Shown: positions 31,072-39,414 of the stretch, in pieces
Position numbering within the stretch: position 1 is the stretch's first letter
Layout of the letters: each line of letters starts with the position of its first letter
From: Acidithiobacillus sp.
Lineage (GTDB): Bacteria; Pseudomonadota; Gammaproteobacteria; Acidithiobacillales; Acidithiobacillaceae
Assembly: GCA_027445725.1 (NCBI GenBank)
Contig: DAIAVG010000001.1
Span: forward strand, 1 to 41,701
Direction: 5' to 3'
Length of the DNA: 41,701 nt
The notes under the pieces: generated by a model
Told to the model about the DNA's origin: nothing
Databases searched by the model: none
Seen by the model: the letters and a program-made list of their open reading frames with translations, nothing else
Made by a program: the position numbers and the translations under genes

Positions 31072-31841
31072 GCCGCCACCGCGTGCTTAAACAGTGCGTG
31101 GAAATTGGCCGTGGTCTGCGCGGCGATATCCTCCAGCGTCTCACCCCGCAACGCCCCGAGAAAGGCCGCGACATGCACGACAAAAGCAGGCTCGTTGCGC
31201 TTGCCGCGTTGCGGCACGGGGGCCAGATAGGGCGCGTCTGTCTCCACCAGCAGGCGATCCGCCGGCACCTTCCTGGCCACCGCCCGCAATTCAACGGACT
31301 TCTTGAAAGTCACAATGCCGGAAAAGGAGATATAAAAGCCTATATCCAGGGCCGCCTTCGCAAATTCCCAGTTTTCGGTGAAGCAATGGATGACGCCACC
31401 GGCTGCCGTCGCATCTTCACTGCGCAGCATGGCGATGGTGTCCGCCGCCGCCGCGCGGGTGTGGATGATCAGCGGCTTTCCCGTGGCCTTGGAGGCAGCA
31501 ATATGCCGGGCAAATCGCTCCCGCTGCCAGGACAAATCCCCTTCACTGCGGAAATAATCCAGGCCGGTCTCACCGACGGCCACCACCTTATCTGCCGCCA
31601 GAGCGGTGAGCAGATGCTCCCATTCCGGGGTCTCTGCTGCGGGTTCATTGGGATGCACGCCCGCTGCTGCCCACACGCCAGGGTACTCGGCAGCCAGGGC
31701 CTGCACCCGCGGCCAGTGCGCCTCGACGACCGCCGCAATCAGTATTTCTTGCACCCCGGCCGCCTGGGCGCGCGCCAGAATACCGGCCCGGTCGGCATCA
31801 AAATCATCGAAATCCAAATGACAGTGGGAGTCTACCAGCAT
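31068..31841 (-). CDS. tatD: TatD-family metal-dependent DNase
   Basis: A cytoplasmic TIM-barrel hydrolase of 257 residues. Seen: the metal site DSHCHLDF, the AAGVHPNE loop, AVGETGLDYFR, IIHTRAA, VIHCFTENWEFA, LLVETDAPYLAP and the typical C-terminal helix ETLEDIAAQTTANFHALF. These fit the TatD/YcfH group, reported as 3'-5' exonucleases. SD-like GAAGG precedes ATG 31841. Lies between rlmB and the PhnP-like gene, all reverse strand. Confidence 0.93.
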   Translation of the reverse strand: MLVDSHCHLDFDDFDADRAGILARAQAAGVQEILIAAVVEAHWPRVQALAAEYPGVWAAAGVHPNEPAAETPEWEHLLTALAADKVVAVGETGLDYFRSEGDLSWQRERFARHIAASKATGKPLIIHTRAAAADTIAMLRSEDATAAGGVIHCFTENWEFAKAALDIGFYISFSGIVTFKKSVELRAVARKVPADRLLVETDAPYLAPVPQRGKRNEPAFVVHVAAFLGALRGETLEDIAAQTTANFHALFKHAVAA

Positions 31842-31864
31842 GCGTTTATGACCTTCTGGCGGAT

Positions 31865-32632
31865 TCAGGCAATTTTTTCCTGCCCGACATGCTGGGCGGG
31901 AGACAGATTCCGCCTTTGCCGGGCCGCCTCAAAGAGGCAAATCCCGGTGGCGACGGACACGTTCAGGCTTTCGATGGCCCCCATCATGGGAATATGCGCC
32001 AGATAATCGCAGTGCTCGCGAGTAAGGCGGCGCAAACCTTTCTCCTCCCCACCCATCACCACCACCAGCGGCATATTCAGGTCAAGCGTATAAAGACTCT
32101 GAGCACCCTCCCCCGCCATCCCGACCAGCCAGAAACCCGCCTCTTGCAGGGCAGACAAGGTTCGCGACAGGTTGGTCACGGTACAGACCGGGACGCGTGA
32201 CGCCGATCCGGCAGACGCCTTGCGCACGGTGGCATTGACCGGGCAGGCATTATCCTTGGGCAGAATCACCGCATCGACCCCCGCTGCTTCCGCACTGCGC
32301 AGACAAGCACCGAGGTTGTGCGGATCGAGAACACCATCCAGCACCAGCAGGAAGCCACGGCCGTCCAATTGCGCCAGGATCATCTCGAAGTCCTGCTCGG
32401 GAAAGGCGCGCAGTAAGCCGCCCACGCCCTGATGCTTGTCGGTATTCAGCCTCCGACCCAATGCCGTGCTCCGCCATTCATGCACTGGCAGGTGCTGTTC
32501 TGTGGCTTTTTGCAGCAACGACGCGACACGGTCATCGGTCCTCCGCTCAGTCGCCACCCAGAGCTCCAGCAATTCTTCTGAATCCAGCGCGGCGCTGACG
32601 GCGTGGATACCGTAGAGGGATTCTTTAGTCAC
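31865..32632 (-). CDS. rlmB: 23S rRNA 2'-O-methyltransferase (RlmB, SpoU family)
   Basis: A SAM-dependent knotted methyltransferase that modifies G2251 of 23S rRNA. Start GTG 32632 gives MTKESLYGIHAVSAAL, the usual N-terminus; the longer frame to 32743 does not look like protein. The SPOUT motifs FLLVLDGVLDPHNLGACLRS, DAVILPKDNACP, LVVVMGGEEKGLRRL and IPMMGAIESLNVSVATGI are all present. Length 255 residues is normal. The start lies 8 bases inside the end of the upstream gene. Confidence 0.94.
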   Translation of the reverse strand: MTKESLYGIHAVSAALDSEELLELWVATERRTDDRVASLLQKATEQHLPVHEWRSTALGRRLNTDKHQGVGGLLRAFPEQDFEMILAQLDGRGFLLVLDGVLDPHNLGACLRSAEAAGVDAVILPKDNACPVNATVRKASAGSASRVPVCTVTNLSRTLSALQEAGFWLVGMAGEGAQSLYTLDLNMPLVVVMGGEEKGLRRLTREHCDYLAHIPMMGAIESLNVSVATGICLFEAARQRRNLSPAQHVGQEKIA

Positions 32633-33092
32633 CCGGCACTCCCGCCAACATCGTGAACGCTTCAGGATTACGCTGGGAAGGCGGCACACAAGGCAGACCA
32701 ACACGCGCAAAAGCCGCCGCTTCGTCAGGTGCCGGGGCCTCATCCCAGCCCGGCAAGCTGCGACATACCGCTACAAATCCGGCTGGCCCCGTATGGGCGA
32801 TCTGCGCAAAACCCAGGGATTCGGTCGGGGCCTGATAAAACTTTACCCCGATACCTTCCTGACTCCGTGCCTCCCGCTTACCGGAGATAGACTCCATAAA
32901 CAGGGGACTGGCAGCAAGTGCGGCATCCCACTCGCCGGGCGTCAACACGCCGTCGCGGAGAAACTCCAGGCGCGGCAACGGCCATTCACCCCGTCGCAAA
33001 GGGCCGGTACGCTGCAACCGCCATCCCTGCCCTGCAGCCCAGGCAAGAACGCACGACTCCAGATCCAGATACGCCGACAACGGTAGCGTCAT
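32625..33092 (-). CDS. Conserved-looking hypothetical protein upstream of rlmB
   Basis: A 155-residue soluble protein (MTLPLSAYLDLESCVLAWAA to FTMLAGVPGD) without a recognised motif. It carries VKFYQAPTESLGFAQIAHTG and several Pro-rich turns. It overlaps the rlmB start by 8 bases, so the two are co-translated. TTGACG is visible upstream on the reverse strand as a possible -35 element. Function unknown. Confidence 0.7.
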   Translation of the reverse strand: MTLPLSAYLDLESCVLAWAAGQGWRLQRTGPLRRGEWPLPRLEFLRDGVLTPGEWDAALAASPLFMESISGKREARSQEGIGVKFYQAPTESLGFAQIAHTGPAGFVAVCRSLPGWDEAPAPDEAAAFARVGLPCVPPSQRNPEAFTMLAGVPGD

Positions 33093-33145
33093 GAGCAGGG
33101 CACAATCTGCAAGAAACCGTCAAAATGCGCGATTATCATACGGAT

Positions 33146-33571
33146 TTAGAAGTTGTCGAAAATATCGTCAACGATATTGTCCGCCACCGCGAAACCCGCG
33201 CCCAGACCCAAACCGGTCATGACATTACCCAGGAAACCGCTGCCCATGCCCGGCTGTCCCTGCATGGGCGCATTCCAAGGACGCTGCTGCCCCATATTGG
33301 GGTTCATACCACCCTGCTGCCCCATCCCCTGCATCTGCATTTCCAACTGCTGGATACGCTGCGCCATCTGCTGCAGCATCATCCCTACATTCTGCTGCTG
33401 TTGTTGCAGGTTCATGGCCAGGCTGCGCAATTCCATATTGATCTCGCGTCCGGTCATATTATCCGGTGCCATGGCGCTCACCCGTCCGGCGACCTGCTGC
33501 AAGGCCTGCAGGTTGTTCTGGGTCTGCTGCTGCAACTGATTATATTGTTGATCCAACATCGAGTAGTCCAT
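33146..33571 (-). CDS. Gln/Met-rich coiled-coil protein with glycine-rich tail
   Basis: A 141-residue protein. The N-terminal half is a Gln-rich amphipathic coiled coil (LDQQYNQLQQQTQNNLQALQ, then MLQQMAQRIQQLEMQMQGMG). The middle is Met/Pro/Asn-rich. The end (GSGFLGNVMTGLGLGAGFAV then ADNIVDDIFDNF) resembles the Gly-rich tail of DUF2076-type proteins. AGGAG precedes ATG 33571. A periplasmic or membrane-associated place is possible, but no signal peptide is visible. Confidence 0.7.
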   Translation of the reverse strand: MDYSMLDQQYNQLQQQTQNNLQALQQVAGRVSAMAPDNMTGREINMELRSLAMNLQQQQQNVGMMLQQMAQRIQQLEMQMQGMGQQGGMNPNMGQQRPWNAPMQGQPGMGSGFLGNVMTGLGLGAGFAVADNIVDDIFDNF

Positions 33572-33659
33572 GATGTGCTCCTGATTTCGTAAAGATAATA
33601 CCCATTGGTTAGATGGGCGGAAAGCCTGCGCAGTTCCACAACCGCGGTGATCTGCGCAA

Positions 33660-34697
33660 CTACTCCTGCAAGCGAATGCGCCGCTCCCAGGCGCGCCATA
33701 CCCCGCGCGCCAACAGCACCAGAATAGGTCCGATAATCAGGCCGATCAAGCCGAAAGCTTCCGCGCCACCAAGAATACTGAAGAACACCAGAAAGAAAGG
33801 GGCCTGCGTCTGCGATCCGGTGAGCAGTGGGCGTACCACCAGATCCGCCACGGTAATGACGATAAGCCCCCAGGCGAGAACGAGCAGGCCAGCGATCCAA
33901 TGCCCCGTAAAAGTGAGCCAGAGGGTGGCCGCGCCGACTACGGCCGTGGCGCCAAAGGGTATCGGCGATATCAGTGCAGTAGCAACCAACCAAAGGGGCC
34001 ACATGCTCAGGCCGGCGACAGCATAAGCGATACCAATAAACATACCCTCTACCACACCCACGCCAATGAGGCCGATCAGTACCGAACGCGCGGCATCCCG
34101 GCAGGCGGCCAAAAACCGATCGCCACGATCACGGCCCCAGAGTTGTGTAGCCCCCAGGTGCAGCGCCTCCGTGAGACGCTCACCGTGCAGGGCCAGCGCA
34201 AACACAGTCAGCGCGGCAAAAAACGTATGTAACGTGAATATCCAGAGCTGACCCAGAGAATCGGTGATGAGGCCGGAATGGGCACTGAGCAATGCGGAGA
34301 GATAGGCACCGTTCAGCCCATGCAGATGGCCGAGCAACCAGTGCCCCACATAAGGAACCTGCATCACTTCCGGCGGCACCTCGACGAGCGGGCCACCTGA
34401 CTGCCAACGGAAGATAAGCAGTGCTACCTGAGGCAACACTGAATCAACGATAACGACCGCAGGGATAATGATGATCGCCACCCACGCCAAGGCATGTATA
34501 AGCGAACCCAGCCAGCGCGGCAGGTGAAAACCCTGCTCCAGGCGCAACTGCCAGGGCCAGCCCACTGTGGTCAGCACAGCCCCCATCAGCAGGGGGCCAG
34601 CGAATGGACTGAGGGTGTATGCGGTGCCAGCGTAAATCAGCAGCAACACCAACATGCCCCAATTGGCGTAGCGTGATGGCTCTTGGCTTTTTTGCAC
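33660..34697 (-). CDS. AI-2E/PerM-family inner-membrane transporter
   Basis: A polytopic inner-membrane protein of the AI-2 exporter (PerM) family, 345 residues from GTG 34697. Seen: helices SPFAGPLLMGAVLTTVGWPW, LIHALAWVAIIIIPAVVIVD, a large loop with the amphipathic region, then GLIGVGVVEGMFIGIAYAVA, LISPIPFGATAVVGAATLWL, WGLIVITVADLVVRPLLTG and GGAEAFGLIGLIIGPILVLL, the hallmark C-terminal half. AGGGG lies 6 bases before GTG 34697; ATG 34742 is in frame but lacks a site. The start region forms a long inverted repeat. Substrate unknown. Confidence 0.88.
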   Translation of the reverse strand: MQKSQEPSRYANWGMLVLLLIYAGTAYTLSPFAGPLLMGAVLTTVGWPWQLRLEQGFHLPRWLGSLIHALAWVAIIIIPAVVIVDSVLPQVALLIFRWQSGGPLVEVPPEVMQVPYVGHWLLGHLHGLNGAYLSALLSAHSGLITDSLGQLWIFTLHTFFAALTVFALALHGERLTEALHLGATQLWGRDRGDRFLAACRDAARSVLIGLIGVGVVEGMFIGIAYAVAGLSMWPLWLVATALISPIPFGATAVVGAATLWLTFTGHWIAGLLVLAWGLIVITVADLVVRPLLTGSQTQAPFFLVFFSILGGAEAFGLIGLIIGPILVLLARGVWRAWERRIRLQE

Positions 34698-34734
34698 TCC
34701 GTTCCCCTGATATGGATCCACAATGGAGTGCAAA
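34691..34734 (-). promoter_or_regulatory. Perfect 10-bp inverted repeat over the start of the transporter gene
   Basis: TTTGCACTCC (34691-34700) and GGAGTGCAAA (34725-34734) are perfect complements 24 bases apart. On the transcript one arm contains the GTG start codon and the loop contains AGGGG, so folding could hide the initiation site; alternatively a dimeric repressor binds the DNA. Confidence 0.5.
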
Positions 34735-34799
34735 GCTACCATAGTGCCGTGCCGTTGGAAATGCGCATAAGCGCCAGAAAAACCGACAAGATTGGCCGG

Positions 34800-35660
34800 T
34801 CAGTGAGGGTGAATACCGGCACGGTCCCAGACCGGCTTGACACCGTCGGGCAAAGTGAGCAGCTGACCGATGGCCGCATGGCCAACATCCGTGCCGTGGA
34901 AGTCGGAGCCGACCGATCCCGCCATGCCCAGTTGTCGGGCGAGTCGCCCCAGATGCTCGCGATCCCCGGCCACCTGACTGCCGGAGCAGACCTCAAGGCC
35001 GATGCCGCCCGCGTCCCGGAACTCGGTGAGCAATGCACGCAGCCGGGTACCGCTGAGTTTATAGCGGCCGGGATGGGCGATAACGGCAGATCCACCTGCC
35101 GCGTTGATCCAGCCAACCACCTCGGGCATGGGAATCCAGTCGCTGGGCACATAGGCTTTACAACCGCGCCCAAGATATTTGCCAAAGGCCTCATTCGCGT
35201 CTGCACAGTAGCCCTCACGCACCAGCCAGCGCGCAAAGTGGCTACGCCCCACCATGCGGCTGCCCGCCATCGCTCGCGCTCCGGCTTCTGCGTCAGGAAT
35301 ACCGGTACCTTCTAATAAACGTCCGATTTCTAAGGCGCGCCAGTCACGGAAGGCCATAATCCGACTCAAACCTTCCTGTAAGATGCCATTCGCGGGGTCA
35401 ATAAAAAGGCCGACAATATGGATGCCCTGGGTGCTCCATTCGCTGGAGACTTCAACGCCGGGGATAAGTTGAATATCCAGTGCCGCCGCCTGCACACTGG
35501 CCTCCGCAAGCCCCGCAGTGTTGTCATGGTCGGTCAGTGCCATGACGCGCACCCCCGCCGCATGCACCCGCTGCACCAGGTCGCTGGGCGTCATGGTGCC
35601 ATCGGAGGCGAGGGAGTGCATATGCAAATCAATAGGAGAAACGGGGTTTGGGTGCGACAT
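34800..35660 (-). CDS. rnm: PHP-domain nuclease/phosphatase (RNase AM/YciV-like)
   Basis: A PHP-family metal hydrolase of 286 residues, matching YciV/RNase AM, which trims 5' ends of RNA and cleaves 3',5'-bisphosphonucleotides. Metal motifs are clear: DLHMHSLASDGTMTP, ALTDHDNTAG, LIPGVEVSSEW, HIVGLFID, MVGRSHFARWLV, AVIAHPGRYK and GSDFHG. ATG 35660 is the start. It is divergent from the gene at 35764 across a 103-base gap. The symbol reflects the E. coli name of this family. Confidence 0.87.
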   Translation of the reverse strand: MSHPNPVSPIDLHMHSLASDGTMTPSDLVQRVHAAGVRVMALTDHDNTAGLAEASVQAAALDIQLIPGVEVSSEWSTQGIHIVGLFIDPANGILQEGLSRIMAFRDWRALEIGRLLEGTGIPDAEAGARAMAGSRMVGRSHFARWLVREGYCADANEAFGKYLGRGCKAYVPSDWIPMPEVVGWINAAGGSAVIAHPGRYKLSGTRLRALLTEFRDAGGIGLEVCSGSQVAGDREHLGRLARQLGMAGSVGSDFHGTDVGHAAIGQLLTLPDGVKPVWDRAGIHPH

Positions 35661-35763
35661 GAGAAGATTCCTGAATAAAGAGGATGCCGCTCGCTGCGGA
35701 ATCCGGCACCATTCCGTGCTAGCATAACACGCTCAACTTCATCGGGCATATCGGAGACAAGCA

Positions 35764-36489
35764 GTGGCTCCCATTCTGGACATCTCAGGCGCACAGAAGC
35801 GCTTTGAACAATACGCCAAACCCATCCTCGGTGCCTTTGCCGAGAGCGGCATTGCCACCGGGGAGCAGATCACCCCGGCGCTGATTGTGGACGCCCTGCG
35901 CCAGCTTTTCACGCTGCTGACAACGGATGTTGCCTCCTGGGACCCCTCCCTGCCCGCCGACGAGCCGGAGCGCATCGGCGACCTGGCCATCGGTCTGCTG
36001 ATGGACCTCGCCACCTGGGCCGAGCGCCTGGGTGAGCGTCAGGCGAAAGCCGCCCTGGAAATGATCACCGTCAGTCTCGCAGCATGGGTATGTAATCAAC
36101 ACGGCGCCATCCACACGCTGGAACCTATCGTCAACGGTCTGGCCATTCTGGCCAATAGTCGCGGCGAGCCCGACGAACTGCGTTCCCTGGCCCAATTAAT
36201 GGGCAGGGTGAAAGAAGCCGCATCCGCAGACTATGGCACCGATCTGGACGGCGCTGATCCACACCGCCCCTGGCGTATTCTGTTATTGAATTGGGGCATC
36301 ACGGCCACGCGTGCGCAGGATCCAGCGGAAATGCGGCGTGCTTTTGCGGCGCTGGTGCATCATTTACCTGCCGATGCGCCATTATTCTTTCGGGAAGGAC
36401 GCCAGCAAGTGGCTCAAGGTGATTTTCCGGATGAGGTGAAGGTGGTCATGGAAGAAGCGGCAGAAAGTGCCGGACGTGGCCTGCACTAA
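35764..36489 (+). CDS. Hypothetical helical protein
   Basis: A 241-residue soluble, largely helical protein beginning at GTG 35764 (MAPILDISGAQKRFEQYAK) with GGAG upstream. It contains a bundle-like pattern (IVDALRQLFTLLTTDVASWD, then LATWAERLGERQAKAALEM). No motif recognised. It is divergent from the PHP gene and convergent with the peroxiredoxin gene, from which a strong stem-loop separates it. Confidence 0.75.
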   Translation: MAPILDISGAQKRFEQYAKPILGAFAESGIATGEQITPALIVDALRQLFTLLTTDVASWDPSLPADEPERIGDLAIGLLMDLATWAERLGERQAKAALEMITVSLAAWVCNQHGAIHTLEPIVNGLAILANSRGEPDELRSLAQLMGRVKEAASADYGTDLDGADPHRPWRILLLNWGITATRAQDPAEMRRAFAALVHHLPADAPLFFREGRQQVAQGDFPDEVKVVMEEAAESAGRGLH

Positions 36490-36496
36490 ATCGCAA

Positions 36497-36530
36497 TAAC
36501 ATGGCCCAGGTTGACGTCCGGGCCATGTTA
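36497..36530. terminator. Shared stem-loop between convergent genes
   Basis: TAACATGGCCC (36497-36507) and GGGCCATGTTA (36520-36530) form a perfect 11-bp stem with a 12-base loop, 8 bases after the stop at 36489 and between two converging genes. There is no long T-run on either strand; it probably acts as a weak bidirectional terminator or 3' stabiliser. Confidence 0.6.
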
Positions 36531-36581
36531 GCTGTTCACCCACGCGGGTTCCTACGATGGGCGCAACAGGATAATCGGCAA

Positions 36582-37184
36582 TCAGAGCTCTTTGCCGTGA
36601 TGCGCCAGGAAGTCGGCAACACCTTCACTGGTCGGCTTCATGGCCGCTTTGCCCTTCTCCCACTGTGCCGGGCAGACTTCACCGTGCTCTTCAGAGAATT
36701 GCAGCGCATCCACCATACGGATCATTTCGTCAATGTTGCGGCCCAGGGGCAGGTCGTTGATTACTTCATGGCGTACCACACCTTCGCGGTCGATCAGAAA
36801 GGAGCCACGCAGCGCCACCTCATCATTGAGCAAAACGTCATAATTGCGCGCGATGCTCTTGGAAAGGTCGGCCACCATGGGGAGCTGGATGTGGCCAATG
36901 CCGCCCTTCTCTTCCGGCGTGTTTTTCCAGGCCAGATGGGTGAAGTGGGAGTCCACGCTACAGGCGATGACTTCCGTATTGCGCGCTTTGAACTCCGAGA
37001 GACGGTGGTTGAACGCGAGGATTTCCGAGGGACAGACGAAGGTGAAATCCAGCGGATAGAAAAACAATACGGCATATTTTCCCTTGATATACTGAGAAAA
37101 ATGAAAAGCCTCATTAATAGTGTTGTCAGCCATGACCGCAGGGGCCACGAAATCGGGAGCAGCTTTGCCTACTAATACAGCCAT
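36582..37184 (-). CDS. Typical 2-Cys peroxiredoxin (AhpC/TSA family)
   Basis: A peroxidase that reduces hydrogen peroxide and organic peroxides with a thioredoxin-type donor. 200 residues with the peroxidatic Cys51 in FTFVCPSE and the resolving Cys171 in GEVCPAQW; DPLDFT-like FFYPLDFTF, SVDSHFTHLAW and GSFLIDREGVVRHEVINDL are all standard. AGAGGAG precedes ATG 37184. An inverted repeat in the promoter region suggests control by a regulator. Length and motifs are complete. Confidence 0.94.
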   Translation of the reverse strand: MAVLVGKAAPDFVAPAVMADNTINEAFHFSQYIKGKYAVLFFYPLDFTFVCPSEILAFNHRLSEFKARNTEVIACSVDSHFTHLAWKNTPEEKGGIGHIQLPMVADLSKSIARNYDVLLNDEVALRGSFLIDREGVVRHEVINDLPLGRNIDEMIRMVDALQFSEEHGEVCPAQWEKGKAAMKPTSEGVADFLAHHGKEL

Positions 37185-37229
37185 CGTAATTCTCCTCTGT
37201 TGAAACGACAGGATGAAGTCCAGATTTTT

Positions 37230-37258
37230 ACTATAGCGAACTTTTCCAGATTTCGCTA
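37230..37258 (-). promoter_or_regulatory. Candidate promoter and dyad upstream of the peroxiredoxin gene
   Basis: Reverse-strand TATAGT (37235-37230) is a -10-like hexamer 46 bases before the start codon; the -35 region is weak. TAGCGAA (37234-37240) and TTCGCTA (37252-37258) form a perfect 7-bp inverted repeat that overlaps this promoter, as an operator would. Confidence 0.4.
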
Positions 37259-37392
37259 CGCCTCAGGTTGGGGGAGGATATGGGCAAACTCCCCAGTGGG
37301 CAGCACGCCCTCCTTAGGCTAGAATAGGCTCCCAGCCCGCCGGGCGATCCCGGTCATAATCCATTAGACTAAAATGTGAGGAGCTTGGCCCC

Positions 37393-37716
37393 ATGACTTA
37401 CGTGGTGACTGAATCTTGTATCAAGTGCAAATATACCGACTGTGTAGATGTCTGCCCGGTGGACTGTTTCCGCGAAGGACCGAATTTTTTGGTCATTGAC
37501 CCCGATGAGTGCATCGACTGCACCCTCTGCGAGCCAGAATGCCCTGCGGGTGCCATTTTCCGCGACGATGACCTGCCCGAAGGTCAGGAAGAATTTGAGG
37601 AAATCAATGCCCGCCTCGCCAAGATCTGGCCAGCCATCGTTCAAAAGAAAATGGCGCCCGAAGATGCGGATGCCTGGCTGGAAGTAAAGGATAAACGGGG
37701 CCTGCTCGAAGAGTGA
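37393..37716 (+). CDS. fdxA: 7Fe-8S ferredoxin (FdxA type)
   Basis: An electron carrier with one [3Fe-4S] and one [4Fe-4S] cluster. 107 residues; Cys at 9, 12, 17, 21, 25 and then 40, 43, 46, 50 in [17 protein letters not shown] and [12 protein letters not shown]. The C-terminal extension ([20 protein letters not shown]) is the FdxA hallmark. AGGAG precedes ATG 37393. The stop overlaps the GTG start of msbA (GTGA at 37713-37716). Confidence 0.95.
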   Translation: MTYVVTESCIKCKYTDCVDVCPVDCFREGPNFLVIDPDECIDCTLCEPECPAGAIFRDDDLPEGQEEFEEINARLAKIWPAIVQKKMAPEDADAWLEVKDKRGLLEE

Positions 37717-39401
37717 ACAACGCTGGCGCACCCGCCGCATTGCGTTCTCCCAGCTTTCACCGGCTGCTCGGCCTAGTCCGCGCGTATCGTGGTCGCATCC
37801 TTTTCGCGATGCTCTTCATGGTGATTTCCGGGGCGGCCACCGGTGGGGTAGCCTACATGATCAAGCCGGTCCTCGACCGGATCTTCATCGACCGCAACGC
37901 CAGCATGCTCATCTGGCTGCCCTTGGGCGTCATAATGATCTACGCCGTTAAAGGCGGCGCCGATTACGTACAGGCTATCACCCTCGTCCGGGTGGAAGAA
38001 GACGTTTTGCGCGGTCTGCGCGAGCGTCTTTTTGCCCATACCCTGCGCTTGCCTCTCGGCACCCTCATCGACAGCAGTCACGGTAGCACTCTGTCGCGAA
38101 TGAGTCTGGACCTGACTTTATTGCAGCAAGGCCTCTCGGTGCTGGCGCGCTTCTTCCTTTCCACCTTCCAGATCATCGCGCTCATGGCGGTAGTGTTTTA
38201 CATGAGCTGGGAACTGGCGCTGATCAGCTTCATCACGCTGCCCATCGCGTTTTATCCCTTGATTCGTTTCGGTCAGAAGCTGCGCCAGCGCGGCGAACGC
38301 CAACAAGAGCAGATGGGCCAGATCATGGACCAATTTTCTCAAAGTCTGCGCGGCGCCGAAGTGATCAAAAGTCAGGGCGGTGAAGGCTTTGAGGCGCAGC
38401 GTTTCGGTGTTCAGGCGCGTCACTACTTCGACCTGATGATGCAGATTGCCCGCATCCAGAAGGCGACGGTTCCCGTCATGGAGATGATTGCGGCGCTGGG
38501 TATCGCGGTCATCATCTATCTGGGGGGCAGTCAGGTGGTGAATGGCGGGATGACGACGGGGGCCTTTTTCAGCTTTCTGACGGCGCTGGGGATGATCTAT
38601 GAGCCCCTGCGCCAGCTCTCCTCGGCCAATAATCAACTGCAACAAGGTCTTTCTGCCGCGGACCGGCTCTTCGCCTGGCTGGACCAACCGGCAGAGGCCA
38701 GCCAGCGCTCCCCAACGCCGCGTCCCTGGGGTACCTGGCAGTGCCACGATCTCAAGTTAGAATTGGGGGGCGAAGCGATTTTATGCGGTCTCCAGTTCAC
38801 CATACCGCCTCTCAGCACGGTCGCCATAGTCGGCCCCAGCGGCGGCGGCAAGACCAGTCTGGTACGGGTAATGCTCGGCTTGCTACCGCCCAGCGGGGGA
38901 GACATTACGGTGGTTGGTCAGTCTATCCGCGATCTCCCTGCCGGCGATTACCGGGGTTATTTCAGCTTTGTGGCTCAGGAGCCCGTACTCTTCAGCGGCA
39001 CAGCCCTGAGCAATATCGCCTATGCCGATGTTCAACCCGATCACGAACGCGCCGAGGCGGCCGCGCGGCAGGCGCACGCCTGGGAGTTTTTAGCTCCAAT
39101 AGGCGGGCTGGAAACGATGATCAAGGGCAATGGCGGCAATCTTTCCGGCGGCCAGCGCCAGCGGCTCGCCATCGCCCGCGCGCTCTATCTGGATCGCCCC
39201 GTGCTGGTCCTTGACGAAGCCACCAGCAACCTCGACAGCGAAAGTGAAGAACGCATCGCCGAAACCCTCAGCGCCCTTCATGGCCGAAAAACCATCATCA
39301 TCGTGGCGCACCGCCCGCGCACTACCCGCCTCGCCGACCAGATCATCCGCCTGGAGCGCGGCCAGATCGTGGCCGAAGAGCAGGAACACGGAGCCGCATA
39401 G
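37713..39401 (+). CDS. msbA: MsbA-like lipid A ABC transporter
   Basis: An inner-membrane half-transporter that flips lipid A or similar lipids. 562 residues from GTG 37713. The N-terminal six-helix domain includes [20 protein letters not shown] and a [10 protein letters not shown] loop typical of MsbA. The nucleotide-binding domain has Walker [10 protein letters not shown] from about residue 374, signature LSGGQRQR at about 477-484, Walker [13 protein letters not shown] at about 497-508 and the H-loop [17 protein letters not shown]. Coupled to fdxA by GTGA overlap. The 3' end is 13 bases from the tgpA-like stop on the other strand. Confidence 0.93.
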   Translation: MNNAGAPAALRSPSFHRLLGLVRAYRGRILFAMLFMVISGAATGGVAYMIKPVLDRIFIDRNASMLIWLPLGVIMIYAVKGGADYVQAITLVRVEEDVLRGLRERLFAHTLRLPLGTLIDSSHGSTLSRMSLDLTLLQQGLSVLARFFLSTFQIIALMAVVFYMSWELALISFITLPIAFYPLIRFGQKLRQRGERQQEQMGQIMDQFSQSLRGAEVIKSQGGEGFEAQRFGVQARHYFDLMMQIARIQKATVPVMEMIAALGIAVIIYLGGSQVVNGGMTTGAFFSFLTALGMIYEPLRQLSSANNQLQQGLSAADRLFAWLDQPAEASQRSPTPRPWGTWQCHDLKLELGGEAILCGLQFTIPPLSTVAIVGPSGGGKTSLVRVMLGLLPPSGGDITVVGQSIRDLPAGDYRGYFSFVAQEPVLFSGTALSNIAYADVQPDHERAEAAARQAHAWEFLAPIGGLETMIKGNGGNLSGGQRQRLAIARALYLDRPVLVLDEATSNLDSESEERIAETLSALHGRKTIIIVAHRPRTTRLADQIIRLERGQIVAEEQEHGAA

Positions 39402-39414
39402 CGGCCTTAAACGT

